Positions 42,318 through 51,277 of a stretch of DNA of 64,000 bases are shown piece by piece. This DNA comes from Nonomuraea turcica. GTDB lineage: Bacteria > Actinomycetota > Actinomycetes > Streptosporangiales > Streptosporangiaceae. The stretch is from NCBI RefSeq assembly GCF_030718205.1, contig NZ_JAUZQF010000005.1, positions 186,001 through 250,000 on the forward strand, read 5' to 3'. The first letter of the stretch is position 1, and each line of letters opens with the position of its first letter. The notes under the pieces are model-generated. The model did no database searches, was not told the origin of the DNA, and saw nothing but the letters and a program-made list of their open reading frames with translations. The position numbers were made by a program, and so were the translations under genes.

Positions 42318-43094
42318 ATGACCATGAGCTGGATTTCCGCGGCGCAGAAGGTGCTGGAGGAGGTCCGGCGGACGCAGGAGGCCGCCATCGAGCGGGCGGC
42401 CGCGCTGGCCGCGCGCTCGATCGCCGGTGACGGCGTCGTCTACGCGTTCGGCACCGGCCACTCCAGGATGCCCGTCGAGGAGATCTTTCCGCGGTACGGG
42501 TCGTTCCCCGGGTTCCATCCCATCGTCGAGCTCTCGATGACCTTCCACAACCAGGTGGTCGGCGCGAACGGACAGCGTCAGGCCATGTTCATCGAACGCG
42601 TCCAGGGGCTCGCCGACCAGATCCTGGCCAACTTCCGGCTCCGGCCGCGCGACAGCCTGATGGTCTTCAGCGTCAGCGGGCTGAACGCCGTGCCCATCGA
42701 GATGGCCATCGGTGCCAGGAAGGCCGGCCTCCCGGTGATCGTCGTGACGTCCCTGGCCGAGTCGAACGCGGGCCCGGCACGCCACCCGAGTGGGACCCGC
42801 CTGGCCGACCACGGGGATGTCGTCATCGACCTGTGCTCACCGGTCGGGGACGCGCTGTGCCAGGTGGGCGGCGTGGACGAGCCGATCGGCCCGGTGAGCA
42901 CGTTCACCGCGGTGGCGATCGTGAACGAGATCAAGGTGCGCACGGCCCGCCTGCTGGCCGCCGACGGCATCGTCCCGCCGGTCATCACCAGCTCCCGTCT
43001 GGTGGGCGAGGAGCGCAGCTCGGAGCTGTTCGAGGCGGCGTACCTCGACTTCGCCCGGCGCGCGGCCGGGACGCTGCGCGCGGAAGGCAGATGA
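42318..43094 (+). CDS. SIS-domain protein (UPF0309 type)
   Basis: The 258-residue protein has a SIS fold for phosphosugar isomerisation or binding (VVYAFGTGHSRMPVEEIFPR; LMVFSVSGLNAVPIEMAIGA; LPVIVVTSLAESNAGPARHP). ATG 42318 follows AAAGGAG. SIS enzymes act on phosphorylated ketoses or amino sugars, so the pathway probably involves a sugar phosphate. It is the first gene of the GntR-controlled plus-strand operon. Confidence 0.88.
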   Translation: MTMSWISAAQKVLEEVRRTQEAAIERAAALAARSIAGDGVVYAFGTGHSRMPVEEIFPRYGSFPGFHPIVELSMTFHNQVVGANGQRQAMFIERVQGLADQILANFRLRPRDSLMVFSVSGLNAVPIEMAIGARKAGLPVIVVTSLAESNAGPARHPSGTRLADHGDVVIDLCSPVGDALCQVGGVDEPIGPVSTFTAVAIVNEIKVRTARLLAADGIVPPVITSSRLVGEERSSELFEAAYLDFARRAAGTLRAEGR

Positions 43095-43783
43095 CGATGC
43101 GGGTTCTCGTGGCGGGTTGCGAGGGCGGCATCGGCAGCGCGTGCGCGGAAACGGTGCGCGCGTCCGGCGGCCAGGTGTACGGCGTGGACGTCGGCACGAC
43201 GGACGTCACCCGGCCCGGCGGCGCCGAGGAAGCGATCTCCCAGGCGCACGCGGCGCTCGGCGGGCTCGACGGCGTCGTGCACGCGATCGGCATGTCAGGT
43301 CGCCGGCTGGGCGACGGCCCGATCACCGGCTGCACCGACGAGGCGTGGGCAGAGGTGCACCGGGTGAACCACGAGTCCGCCTTCCGCCTGCTCAGGGCGG
43401 CCATCCCGAGGCTCGGGCGGGGCGGGTCGATCGTGATCGTGGGGTCGGCCCTCGCCACGTCGCTGGACCAGGACTTCCGGACCGTGGCGTACGCCAGCGC
43501 GAAGGGCGCGCTGATCCCGCTCGTGCGCTCGGCCGCGTTCGACGCCGCGCCCGCGGGAGTGCGGGTGAACCTGGTGGCCGCCGGGCTGGTGGACACCCCG
43601 ATGGCCCGGCGCGCGCTGGACTCCCCGGAGATCGCAGCGCGGATGGCCGAGCTGATGCCGCTCGGCGGCACGGCGTGCACGCCGCAGGAGGTCGCGGACG
43701 TGGTGATGTGGCTGCTGTCGGCCGCGGCCCGGCGTACGACCGGCGCGGTCGTCCCCGTCGACGGAGGGTGGCACCTGCGATGA
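43091..43783 (+). CDS. Short-chain dehydrogenase/reductase
   Basis: The 230-residue enzyme has the SDR nucleotide motif VLVAGCEGGIGSACA (a Cys-Glu variant of TGxxxGIG), a catalytic YASAKG (Tyr-x-x-x-Lys) and a preceding Ser in VIVGSALAT. The C-terminus VVPVDGGWHLR is usual. It is coupled to both neighbours by ATGA overlaps. It probably oxidises or reduces a hydroxyl group on the pathway substrate. Confidence 0.92.
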   Translation: MTMRVLVAGCEGGIGSACAETVRASGGQVYGVDVGTTDVTRPGGAEEAISQAHAALGGLDGVVHAIGMSGRRLGDGPITGCTDEAWAEVHRVNHESAFRLLRAAIPRLGRGGSIVIVGSALATSLDQDFRTVAYASAKGALIPLVRSAAFDAAPAGVRVNLVAAGLVDTPMARRALDSPEIAARMAELMPLGGTACTPQEVADVVMWLLSAAARRTTGAVVPVDGGWHLR

Positions 43784-45078
43784 GGCTGACCGTCGAACAG
43801 GCGCGGGCCGTCCCGGTCCTGTGGCGCGGCGACGTCGTGGTGGTCGGCGGCGGATCGGCCGGGTGCGCCGCCGCGGTGGCCGCGGCACGCTCGGGCGCCC
43901 GGACCCTGCTCGTCGAGGCGTCGGGGTTCCTGGGCGGAACCGGTGCCGCGGTGCTCGACACGTTCTACGGCTTCTACGCTCCCGGGCGGGCCGATCGCGT
44001 GGTGGGCGGGATCGGCTGGGAGCTGTGCGAGCGGCTCCTGTCGTGGGAGCAGGCGTTCGAGCGGCCCAACACCTACGGAGCGGGCACCGGCGTGACGTAC
44101 GAGCCGGAGGCGTTGAAACAGGCCTGGGACGAGCTGACCGAGGAGGCTGGCGCCGAGACGCTCCTGCACGCCACGGTCAGCCGCGTGGTCATGGACGGCG
44201 GCAGGATCGCCGAGGTGGTCGCCGAGACGAAGGCGGGCGCGCGGCGGATCATCGGGGCCGTGTTCGTGGACGCCACCGGCGACGCGGAGCTGGCGTGGCG
44301 GGCCGGCGCCGCGGTCGAACGCCCCGACGGCGACCAGCGGGTGCAGCCGCTGACCGCGACCTTCCGGCTGGGCAACGTCGACCTCGCCGCGACACCGACC
44401 GCGGAGCTGCACCGGCTGATGCGGGAGGCGGCCGCGTCGGGCGAGTTCGCCCTGCCGCGGACCGAGGGCTCCGCGCACCGCACGGTTCTCCCGGGCGTGG
44501 TCCACACGAACATGACCCGCGTCAGCGACGTCAACCCGCTGGACCCGTGGGAGTTGTCCGCGGCCGAGCGGGAGGGCCGCCGTCAGGTACGCGAGTACGT
44601 GCGTTTCCTGAAGGCCAGGGTCCCCGGGTACGCGCAGGCGTACCTGCTTGGCGTCTCCGTCCGCATCGGCGTGCGGGAGAGCCGCCGCCTCATCGGCAGG
44701 TACGTCCTGACCCGCGAGGACGTCCTGTCCGGCCGCCGTTTCCCCGACGAGATCGCCCAATGCGGGGCGCCCATCGAGGACCACGCGGCCGGCTCGTCCA
44801 CCATCTGGCGGTACGTCGGGGGCGAGCCGGCCGGGATGACCTACGGCGTGCCGTACCGATGCCTGCTGCCCCAGGACGTGCCCGGCCTGCTCGTCGCCGG
44901 CCGGTGTCTGTCGGCCACCCACGACGCGCACGCGTCCGTCCGGTCGATGGCGCAGTGCATGGCCATGGGACAGGCCGCGGGAACGGCGGCGGCCCTCGCG
45001 GCCGCGGCCGGCCTGCCGCCCGCCGAGGTCGACGTCGCCGCGCTGCGCGCCGCGCTCACGCCAGGCCGTCCTTCATGA
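43780..45078 (+). CDS. FAD-dependent oxidoreductase (FAD_oxidored, PF12831 type)
   Basis: The 432-residue enzyme has a Rossmann FAD motif (VVVVGGGSAGCAAAVAAARS near 19-38) and family segments LVEASGFLGGTGAAVLDTFY, VFVDATGDAELAWRAGA and LLVAGRCLSATHDAHASVRS. It is coupled to the SDR gene. A related enzyme ends the Dpp-type operon at 57539. Substrates of this family are mostly unknown. Its last 23 bases overlap the convergent six-hairpin gene. Confidence 0.9.
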   Translation: MRLTVEQARAVPVLWRGDVVVVGGGSAGCAAAVAAARSGARTLLVEASGFLGGTGAAVLDTFYGFYAPGRADRVVGGIGWELCERLLSWEQAFERPNTYGAGTGVTYEPEALKQAWDELTEEAGAETLLHATVSRVVMDGGRIAEVVAETKAGARRIIGAVFVDATGDAELAWRAGAAVERPDGDQRVQPLTATFRLGNVDLAATPTAELHRLMREAAASGEFALPRTEGSAHRTVLPGVVHTNMTRVSDVNPLDPWELSAAEREGRRQVREYVRFLKARVPGYAQAYLLGVSVRIGVRESRRLIGRYVLTREDVLSGRRFPDEIAQCGAPIEDHAAGSSTIWRYVGGEPAGMTYGVPYRCLLPQDVPGLLVAGRCLSATHDAHASVRSMAQCMAMGQAAGTAAALAAAAGLPPAEVDVAALRAALTPGRPS

Positions 45079-46894
45079 AGAAGTCCACCTCGCCGCGTTC
45101 CATGAGGACGATGAGGCTCAGCAGCGCGCCCCAGGTCTGGAAGGGCTCGCTGTTGGGTTTGTCGCACGCGCCGCCATGGATGCTGGAGTAGTTCTCGTGC
45201 ACGTGACGGTGCTGGTTCCATTCCTTCAGCACGAGCCTGGAGCTGCCCTCGGCCAGCCATGCGGCCGCGTCCCGCTCCCCCGCGCGCAGCAGGCCCAGGT
45301 AGACGAGGAAGTTCACCGGCGGCCACGCCCGGCCCGACCAGTAGCTGCCCTCGCTGAGATCCACCGGCTCGCTGCGGGGCGAGGAGGGCAGGATCCATTC
45401 GCCGCCGAAGCCGTCGCCGGTCGTCAGGTGCCCGGACACCATCCGCGCGGCCCGCTCGCCGAGTCCGACGCCGGCCAGGAGGGGATAGAAGCTCATCGTG
45501 GACAGCCGCTCGGTCGGCAGCCCGATGTCGGTGCGCCTGCTGCGGTAGATGCCGCTCGGCTCGTCCCACAGGGACTCCATCGCCGCCACGACGGCCGCGT
45601 GCCGGGCGCGCAGCTCCGTCGCGGCCGCCCGGTCGCCGAGGATGTCCGCGATGTCGGCGAGCGCCTCGCAGTCGGCCGCGTACAGGCTGTTCAGCCCCAC
45701 GTCGTGGGCGGCGAGCAGGCTCTTCGACTGGTCGAAGGGCACGTCGTCGAAGACCGGGTGCCCGTCCCAGCCCGTCTCGCAGGTCGCGCCGAAGTGCTGG
45801 TGGATGCGTGGGATGTCCTGCGGTGAGGGGAACTCGGGGTCGAAGTACGTCGAGCCGGCGCACAAGAGGTCGCCGTCCCTGCGTACCCGCCACCACCAGC
45901 GGTTCCAGGACAGCAGCGGGCCGAATGCCTCCTCCAGGAACCAGCGGTCGGCGTACCTGCGGTAGAGCTCCCGGGCGACCAGCGAGCCGACGGGCGGCTG
46001 CGACCCGTCGTACGTCTTGCGGCCCGTGCCCTGCTCGACGTTCGGGACGAAGCCCTCCGGAGTCAGCGCCCGGAGCATCTCGACCGTGTTGACGTAGGCG
46101 AGCTCCTTGCTCGACACGGCCGCCAGCAGCGCGTTGAAGAACGCGTCCCAGCAGAACAGCGCGTAGCCACCGCGCTTGCCGACGTTCCAGAGCCGGCTGA
46201 CCGTGGTGATCACCCGGGACCCGGCCGGCTCGTAGATGGTGTTCCAGGAGATGGCGTCCCTGACGATCTCGCGGTGCTGGGCCAGCGGGTCCGTGCCGGC
46301 CTCGCCGATCCCGGCAGCGGCGCGGGCCACGATCGCCGCGATTTCCCGCAGGTCACGGGCCCGGCCGGTGCTGATCCCGACGGCGCCGGTCAGCTCCATC
46401 GCCAGGTACGGCCCGTCGATGTCGGTATAAGGGTCGTCGACGTGCGCGGCGGTGCCGTGGACGTCGATGCTCCCGCCCGGCCCCGTGGCGATGATCCGGT
46501 CGCCGTCGCGGCTGACGGAGCCCGGCCGGTTCCACAGGTAACCGACGCCGACCGTCAGCAGGGCGCTCTTCTGCTGGTTGGCCGTGGGCGTCACCAGCAC
46601 GACCAGGTCGTCTCCCGCATGCGCGGTCTGCACCCGGATCGTGATGCCGGCCCACGTCACGCTCGCCTCGGTGTATCCGCCGTCGTAGGCGTGCCGGCCC
46701 AGGGTGACGGTCTCCGCGCCCTCCGTGCGGCGGCCGATCTGCGCGGTCCGCAGCGACGTGCCCCGGTAGTACTCCTTCAGTCCGAGTGACAGGCCCAGCG
46801 CGTCGGGGAGGAGCACCTGGGTGAGCACGCTGCGCGTGTCCCAGGTGTTCCAGCCCCGTGCGAGCGAGGCCTGGATGTTCGCGTAGTCGGTCAT
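45056..46894 (-). CDS. Six-hairpin glycosidase (MGH1/GH63-like, trehalase-like fold)
   Basis: The 612-residue cytoplasmic protein starts at ATG 46894 after AAGGACC. The C-terminal alpha/alpha barrel has GH63/GH37-like motifs: GYALFCWDAFFNALLAAVSS, FVPNVEQGTGRKTYDGSQPP, AADCEALADIADILGDRAAA and SYWSGRAWPPVNFLVYLGLL with HENYSSIHGG near the end. It is the last gene of an operon with GH127 and a sialidase-like gene, eight bases after GH127. The substrate is not clear from the sequence. Confidence 0.8.
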   Translation of the reverse strand: MTDYANIQASLARGWNTWDTRSVLTQVLLPDALGLSLGLKEYYRGTSLRTAQIGRRTEGAETVTLGRHAYDGGYTEASVTWAGITIRVQTAHAGDDLVVLVTPTANQQKSALLTVGVGYLWNRPGSVSRDGDRIIATGPGGSIDVHGTAAHVDDPYTDIDGPYLAMELTGAVGISTGRARDLREIAAIVARAAAGIGEAGTDPLAQHREIVRDAISWNTIYEPAGSRVITTVSRLWNVGKRGGYALFCWDAFFNALLAAVSSKELAYVNTVEMLRALTPEGFVPNVEQGTGRKTYDGSQPPVGSLVARELYRRYADRWFLEEAFGPLLSWNRWWWRVRRDGDLLCAGSTYFDPEFPSPQDIPRIHQHFGATCETGWDGHPVFDDVPFDQSKSLLAAHDVGLNSLYAADCEALADIADILGDRAAATELRARHAAVVAAMESLWDEPSGIYRSRRTDIGLPTERLSTMSFYPLLAGVGLGERAARMVSGHLTTGDGFGGEWILPSSPRSEPVDLSEGSYWSGRAWPPVNFLVYLGLLRAGERDAAAWLAEGSSRLVLKEWNQHRHVHENYSSIHGGACDKPNSEPFQTWGALLSLIVLMERGEVDFFMKDGLA

Positions 46895-46902
46895 GTGGTC
46901 CT

Positions 46903-48888
46903 TCACGTGGCGAGGTCGGTCGGTATCCATACCCGCATCGCGTGCGGGCCACGGTTGGCCCAGGCGTAGTACGGGATGAGCGTCACGGGCACCGCTCTCG
47001 CGGCGGCGGCCGGCTCGCCGTACCGGCGGTAAGGGGTCGCGGCCTCGCCGGCGACCACCAGACCCTGGGTGCGCAGCACGGTCACCCCGTCGAGCAGGTC
47101 CGGCCGGTGCTCGGGCCGCAGCGGGGCGGACGGGTCGATGCGGATGTCCTCCAGGACGACGCCGGGCGACTGGTCGGCCTGTTCGATCGCGTACACCAGC
47201 GGGCCGCGGGCGACGGCGACGCAGCCCCGGGTGGCGTCCACCCGGGGGCCGGCCTGCAGGAGCCGGGCGGTCATCGGCAGCTCCAGCAGCACCCGGTCGC
47301 CGGGACGGAAGACGCGCCGGGTCCGGGCGTATTCACCGGCCGCGACGGGCCGGCCATCCAGAGCCGCTCCTTCGGCCCAGTCCGGCACCCGCAGGGCCAG
47401 TTCCACCGGCCGCCGTGGCGCTTCGCGCACGGTCACGGCGATCCGGCCGTCCCACGGGTACCGGGTGTCGATCTCCACGGCGAACTCGCCCGAGCGCAGC
47501 GAACCCGGGGCGTACACGTGCACCTGCAGACCGTCGGCGCTTCCTGTGGCCAGGTAGGCGGGCAGGGCGGCCAGCGTGCGCATCACGTTGGGCGGACAGC
47601 AGGCGCAGTTGAACCAGGGACGCCGGCCGTGCGCCGGGGACCGCTGCACCTCGCCCCTGGCGCCGGTACGCCGGTGCAGCGTGTTGACGTAGAAGTACTC
47701 CGCCCCGGTCAGCGACACCGCGGGCAGCACCGCGTTGTAGAGCACGTGCTCCACCTGGTCGGCGTACCCGCACTCGCCGGTGGCGAGCAGCAGCCGCCAG
47801 GCCCACTGCAGGACGCCGATCGCCGCGCACGTCTCCGCGTACGCCCGGTCCGGCGGCAGCTCGTACGGCTCGCCGAACGCCTCGCCGTCCCACCGGGACC
47901 CGACCCCGCCGGTGACGTGCTGCTTCTGCCGGCGCATCGCGTCGAACCGCCGGCGGAGAGCGGCAAGCAGCTCGTCGTCGCCCGTCTCGATCGCCACGTC
48001 GCTCGCGCCGGAGGCGAAGTAGACCGCGCGCACAGAGTGCCCCTCCACCGTGGCGGCCTCGCGTACCGGCACCCGGTCGGCGTAGTGCGCCGGGTCTGCG
48101 TAGTGCGACGGGTCGAAGCCGGGCTTGGTGGCGTGCCCGTACCCCCGGGTGTCCACGAAGTGGCGGGCCAGGTCCAGGTATCGCCGCACGCCGGTTTCCC
48201 GGTACAGCTCGACCAGGGCCGTCTCGACCCCCGGGTGCCCGTCCAGCTCGGTACGGGCGCCGGGGCCGAATGTGCCGGCCAGATGGTCGGCCAGCCGGGT
48301 CGCGACCCGCAGCAACCCGGTCTCGCCCGTCGCCCTGGCCGCCGCCACCGCCGCCTGGAACAGGTGGCCGGCGCAGTAGTGCTCGTGACTCATCCACAGC
48401 CGCGCGTACGGTTCCTCGCCGCGCAACCGCATCACCGAGTTGAGGTATCCGTCGCCGCCCTGGGCGGCGGCGACGGTACGGCTCAACTCGCGAAGCCGGT
48501 CACGCGACGCCTGGTCGGGACGGCGCGCGTGCTCCCAGGCCACCGCCTCCAGCCATTTGTAGACGTCGGAGTCCCAGAAGACGGCGCCTTTCGCGGTGCC
48601 GGTCGTCTCACCGGCTGCGATCCGCAGGTTGTCGAGATGACCGGTCTCGCTGAGCCGCTGGTAGGCGACGGGGATGGCCGCCCGGTTGGCGGCCATCCGG
48701 CGGGCCCAGAAGCCGTCGGCCAGGCGGCAGGCGGACAGCGGCAGCGGGCGCAGCGCGACCGCCGCAGCCGGGCTCGGCACCACCGGCCCGCCGCCGCCCG
48801 TCGCCACCAGACCGGCCTCAGTGCCGGGCTCGGTGCCGGGCTCGGTGCCGGGCTCGGTCCCGGTCCCGGGGCCGATCTCGGTCGTCAT
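46903..48888 (-). CDS. GH127 beta-L-arabinofuranosidase-like enzyme (DUF1680)
   Basis: The 661-residue enzyme has the GH127 zinc-thiolate site: Glu and Cys in AYAETCAAIG, and Cys430 (probable nucleophile) and Cys431 in FNCACCPPNVMR. The alpha/alpha barrel and C-terminal beta-sandwich are both complete. ATG 48888 overlaps the sialidase-like stop (ATGA). It probably releases L-arabinofuranose or a related sugar. The N-terminal 25 residues are a Gly-Thr-Glu-Pro repeat not seen in the family. Confidence 0.9.
   Translation of the reverse strand: MTTEIGPGTGTEPGTEPGTEPGTEAGLVATGGGGPVVPSPAAAVALRPLPLSACRLADGFWARRMAANRAAIPVAYQRLSETGHLDNLRIAAGETTGTAKGAVFWDSDVYKWLEAVAWEHARRPDQASRDRLRELSRTVAAAQGGDGYLNSVMRLRGEEPYARLWMSHEHYCAGHLFQAAVAAARATGETGLLRVATRLADHLAGTFGPGARTELDGHPGVETALVELYRETGVRRYLDLARHFVDTRGYGHATKPGFDPSHYADPAHYADRVPVREAATVEGHSVRAVYFASGASDVAIETGDDELLAALRRRFDAMRRQKQHVTGGVGSRWDGEAFGEPYELPPDRAYAETCAAIGVLQWAWRLLLATGECGYADQVEHVLYNAVLPAVSLTGAEYFYVNTLHRRTGARGEVQRSPAHGRRPWFNCACCPPNVMRTLAALPAYLATGSADGLQVHVYAPGSLRSGEFAVEIDTRYPWDGRIAVTVREAPRRPVELALRVPDWAEGAALDGRPVAAGEYARTRRVFRPGDRVLLELPMTARLLQAGPRVDATRGCVAVARGPLVYAIEQADQSPGVVLEDIRIDPSAPLRPEHRPDLLDGVTVLRTQGLVVAGEAATPYRRYGEPAAAARAVPVTLIPYYAWANRGPHAMRVWIPTDLAT
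48821..48856 (-). repeat. Tandem 12-base repeat encoding Gly-Thr-Glu-Pro
   Basis: Three exact copies of GTGCCGGGCTCG (plus-strand reading) lie in the N-terminal coding region of the GH127 gene, followed by a degenerate copy. The unit is in frame. Confidence 0.85.
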
Positions 48889-50978
48889 CGCGGCGGCTCC
48901 CGCCGGAACCGGACAGCGTCGGCGATGACCACGCCGTCGGCCGCATCGCTGAGCTCGACGTATCCGTCCAGGCCGGGACGGAACCGGTAGGTGCCTATCG
49001 ACACCCATTCGCCGGTCCGCGCGTCGGGCATGCCGCGTTCCCGCTGGTTGACCGCGACCGGTGTGACGCCGTCGGCGTGGTGGACGACGTAGGTCGCGTT
49101 GGTGGCCCGGTTGGGGTCGGCCGAGTAGGACACCAGCACCTCGTAGCGGTCCTCGCCGGGCAACGCCGGTCGCCACCGCGCCACGCTGGTGCCGTCGCCC
49201 TTCGCGTGGGTCAGGTAGTTGAACCCGTAGTAGCCGCGGATGCCCCGGCTGCTGGGCCACGTGCCGGTGACCTGGAAGCCGAGCCCGCCGTTGTCGACGG
49301 TGACCTCCTCGCGCACGTCCGCCGGGTGCGGCGCCCGGACCAGGCTGAGCTGGTCCAGCCCGATGGCCCTGCCGCCGCCCCGCCCGGCGCCGGCAGACCT
49401 GAACCGGATGGTGTGCCGGCCGGGCCGTAACGCCATCTTGCCCAGCAGCACGACGTCGTAGCCGTCGCCGCGGAACGCGGTGAGGTCGAGGGTGGAGTTC
49501 CGCGGGGTCCGCCCGTCCACGGTCACCGTGACCAGGCCGCCGTCGGCCGACCTGTAGGAGCGCAGCCACAGCTCGTGCCAGCCGCCCCAGGGGACCACGA
49601 ACGTGTACTCGATGAAATCGCCCGTCGCGCCGGGGGCGAACGCGGCGCGGGCGCCGTCACGCGCCGTGGCCTCTTCGACCACGGTCACGGTGCCGCCGGA
49701 GACGGTGGCGTGTTTCGCGTGGCGTCCCAGGTCGTGCGTGTGCTCGGTGAGCGCCGGGCCGGTGGCCAGGCTGTCGCGGCCCTGGGTGAGCCATTCCAGG
49801 TTGAACCGGGCCACCGCCACCCGCCGCGGGCTGCCGTCGAGGTCGCCGTCGCAGCCGTAGAGCAGCACGATGGTGCCGTCGGAGAGCCGTGCGAGGTCCG
49901 AGTAGTACCCCCGGATCGGGCTGATCGACCGGCGGTAGCGGAAGGTGTGGCCCTCGTCGTAGCTGACCGCGACGGTCATGTTCCACCGCATCGGCGCGTC
50001 GGGCCAGCTGAACAGCACCCGGTCGACCTCACTGCTGTGAGGACCCCCGGTGTATCGGATCAGGCCGGTGTCGACGCCGTTGAAGAGCCCGGGGCTGAAG
50101 TCCATCCTGGGCTTCGACCAGGTGAGGCCGCCGTCGGCGCTGACCGCGGTGTCACGGGGCCAGTCGTTGCCCGACCCCGGCCGGCTGTTCACGACGACCG
50201 TCCCGTCCGCCCGCTCCACCAGCCGCGCCTCACCCACGGCCGGCAGGCCGCCGCCCAGCGGTATTTCGCCGCCGGAGAGCCAGGTGCGCCCGTGGTCGTC
50301 GCTGTAGACGGTCGAGGCGCCGTAGTTGCGCTCCACGGCCGGCACGCCGGTGATGACGGTCCGGTGCCCGACGGTCAGCAGCAACCGGCCGGAGCGGAGC
50401 TGGATGCCGTGGCCCGGCCCCGGGCCGTGCATCGCCCAGTTGTACGGGAAGTGGTCGAAGATCCCGGCCAGGCTGCGCCGCTCGCCCCAGGTGGCGCCGC
50501 CGTCGGTGCTGGAGATGACGTACACCGTGCTGGAATCGGCCGAGCAGCTCGTGTTGCCGGGCAGTTGCTCGCACAAGTTGTGGAACAGGAACACTTCGCC
50601 GGTGACGTGGTCGACGACGAAGGTGGGATTGGCCCAGATCTCGCCGTTGACCGCCTGTGCGACCGTCTGGGTCGGGCTCCACGTCTCGCCCCGGTCGGTG
50701 CTGCGCCGTACCAGCAGGTCGTGCGGGCCGGCGTCGCAGACCTCGTGGCGGCCCTCCGTACAGGCCAGGATCGTGTCGTCGGGCAAGACGGCCAGCGCGT
50801 GGACGTGGTAGCTGGCGAGCGGGTCCACGGCGGAGTCCCACAGGGTGGTCTCCGCGAAGAACAGCTCGGCGCGGCCCGTCGTCCGGGCGTGGGCCTGCGC
50901 GTGGGACGGAAGGGCGAGTGCGCCGGCGCCGGCGGCGAGGCCGAGCGTGAACATGCGGCGGCTGATGGGGGTGCTCAC
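48885..50978 (-). CDS. Tat-exported sialidase-like (BNR, GH33-type) protein with C-terminal binding domains
   Basis: The 697-residue protein starts at GTG 50978 after AGGAGA. It has a twin-Arg signal (ISRRMFTLGLAAGAGALALP). The propeller has Asp boxes STDRGETW, SSTDGGATW, SDDHGRTW and SADGGLTW (about 35-385). A carbohydrate-binding-like domain (about 400-540) and a golvesin-like C-domain (VTGTWPSSRGIRGYYGFNYL; WVSIGTYRFRPGLDGYVELS) follow. It heads the operon with GH127 and six-hairpin genes. It is the only clearly exported member, so it may start polymer attack. True sialidase activity is unproven. Confidence 0.85.
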   Translation of the reverse strand: MSTPISRRMFTLGLAAGAGALALPSHAQAHARTTGRAELFFAETTLWDSAVDPLASYHVHALAVLPDDTILACTEGRHEVCDAGPHDLLVRRSTDRGETWSPTQTVAQAVNGEIWANPTFVVDHVTGEVFLFHNLCEQLPGNTSCSADSSTVYVISSTDGGATWGERRSLAGIFDHFPYNWAMHGPGPGHGIQLRSGRLLLTVGHRTVITGVPAVERNYGASTVYSDDHGRTWLSGGEIPLGGGLPAVGEARLVERADGTVVVNSRPGSGNDWPRDTAVSADGGLTWSKPRMDFSPGLFNGVDTGLIRYTGGPHSSEVDRVLFSWPDAPMRWNMTVAVSYDEGHTFRYRRSISPIRGYYSDLARLSDGTIVLLYGCDGDLDGSPRRVAVARFNLEWLTQGRDSLATGPALTEHTHDLGRHAKHATVSGGTVTVVEEATARDGARAAFAPGATGDFIEYTFVVPWGGWHELWLRSYRSADGGLVTVTVDGRTPRNSTLDLTAFRGDGYDVVLLGKMALRPGRHTIRFRSAGAGRGGGRAIGLDQLSLVRAPHPADVREEVTVDNGGLGFQVTGTWPSSRGIRGYYGFNYLTHAKGDGTSVARWRPALPGEDRYEVLVSYSADPNRATNATYVVHHADGVTPVAVNQRERGMPDARTGEWVSIGTYRFRPGLDGYVELSDAADGVVIADAVRFRREPPR

Positions 50979-50989
50979 TCGACTCTCCT

Positions 50990-51082
50990 TCAGGAGACAG
51001 GGCGGGTTGGGGGCAGCAGCGGCCCCTCGCCGTTCGTGCCGGTCAGCATCAGCGTGGTGACGCCCGCGGCGGCGATGGCCAT
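50990..51082 (-). pseudogene. Possible remnant of a DapA/NanA-family (aldolase) gene before the sialidase gene
   Basis: ATG 51082 follows GAGGAGGTGAC, the best ribosome site in the region, but only 30 codons remain, ending nine bases before the sialidase ribosome site reaches its start. The text AAAGVTTLMLTGTNGEGPLL resembles the GTxGE segment of dihydrodipicolinate synthase/N-acetylneuraminate lyase proteins. It may be a deleted lyase gene or, alternatively, a regulatory leader peptide. Confidence 0.4.
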
Positions 51083-51164
51083 GTCACCTCCTCAGAAGCG
51101 TGCCCCGGACGCTATCCGGGATCTTGCCCGAACGCCAGAGGCTAATAGGCATTAGCATTTCCGT

Positions 51165-51228
51165 CGCGTTACGAGCAGCGCATTCACCACCGATTTCTCC
51201 TGGTCTCTTGACATCGCCACGTAACGCG
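51165..51228. promoter_or_regulatory. Inverted CGCGTTACG / CGTAACGCG sites and TTGACA box
   Basis: CGCGTTACG (51165-51173) and its exact complement CGTAACGCG (51220-51228) lie in the divergent region between the sialidase and LacI operons. A TTGACA (51208-51213) lies between them and may be the -35 of the LacI operon; no strong -10 follows. The repeats are candidate operators for the LacI protein at 51278. Confidence 0.5.
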
Positions 51229-51277
51229 CAGAAACTCAGCGTCCATCGCGTTGTAGCGCATAACCAAGGAGGCGTGG

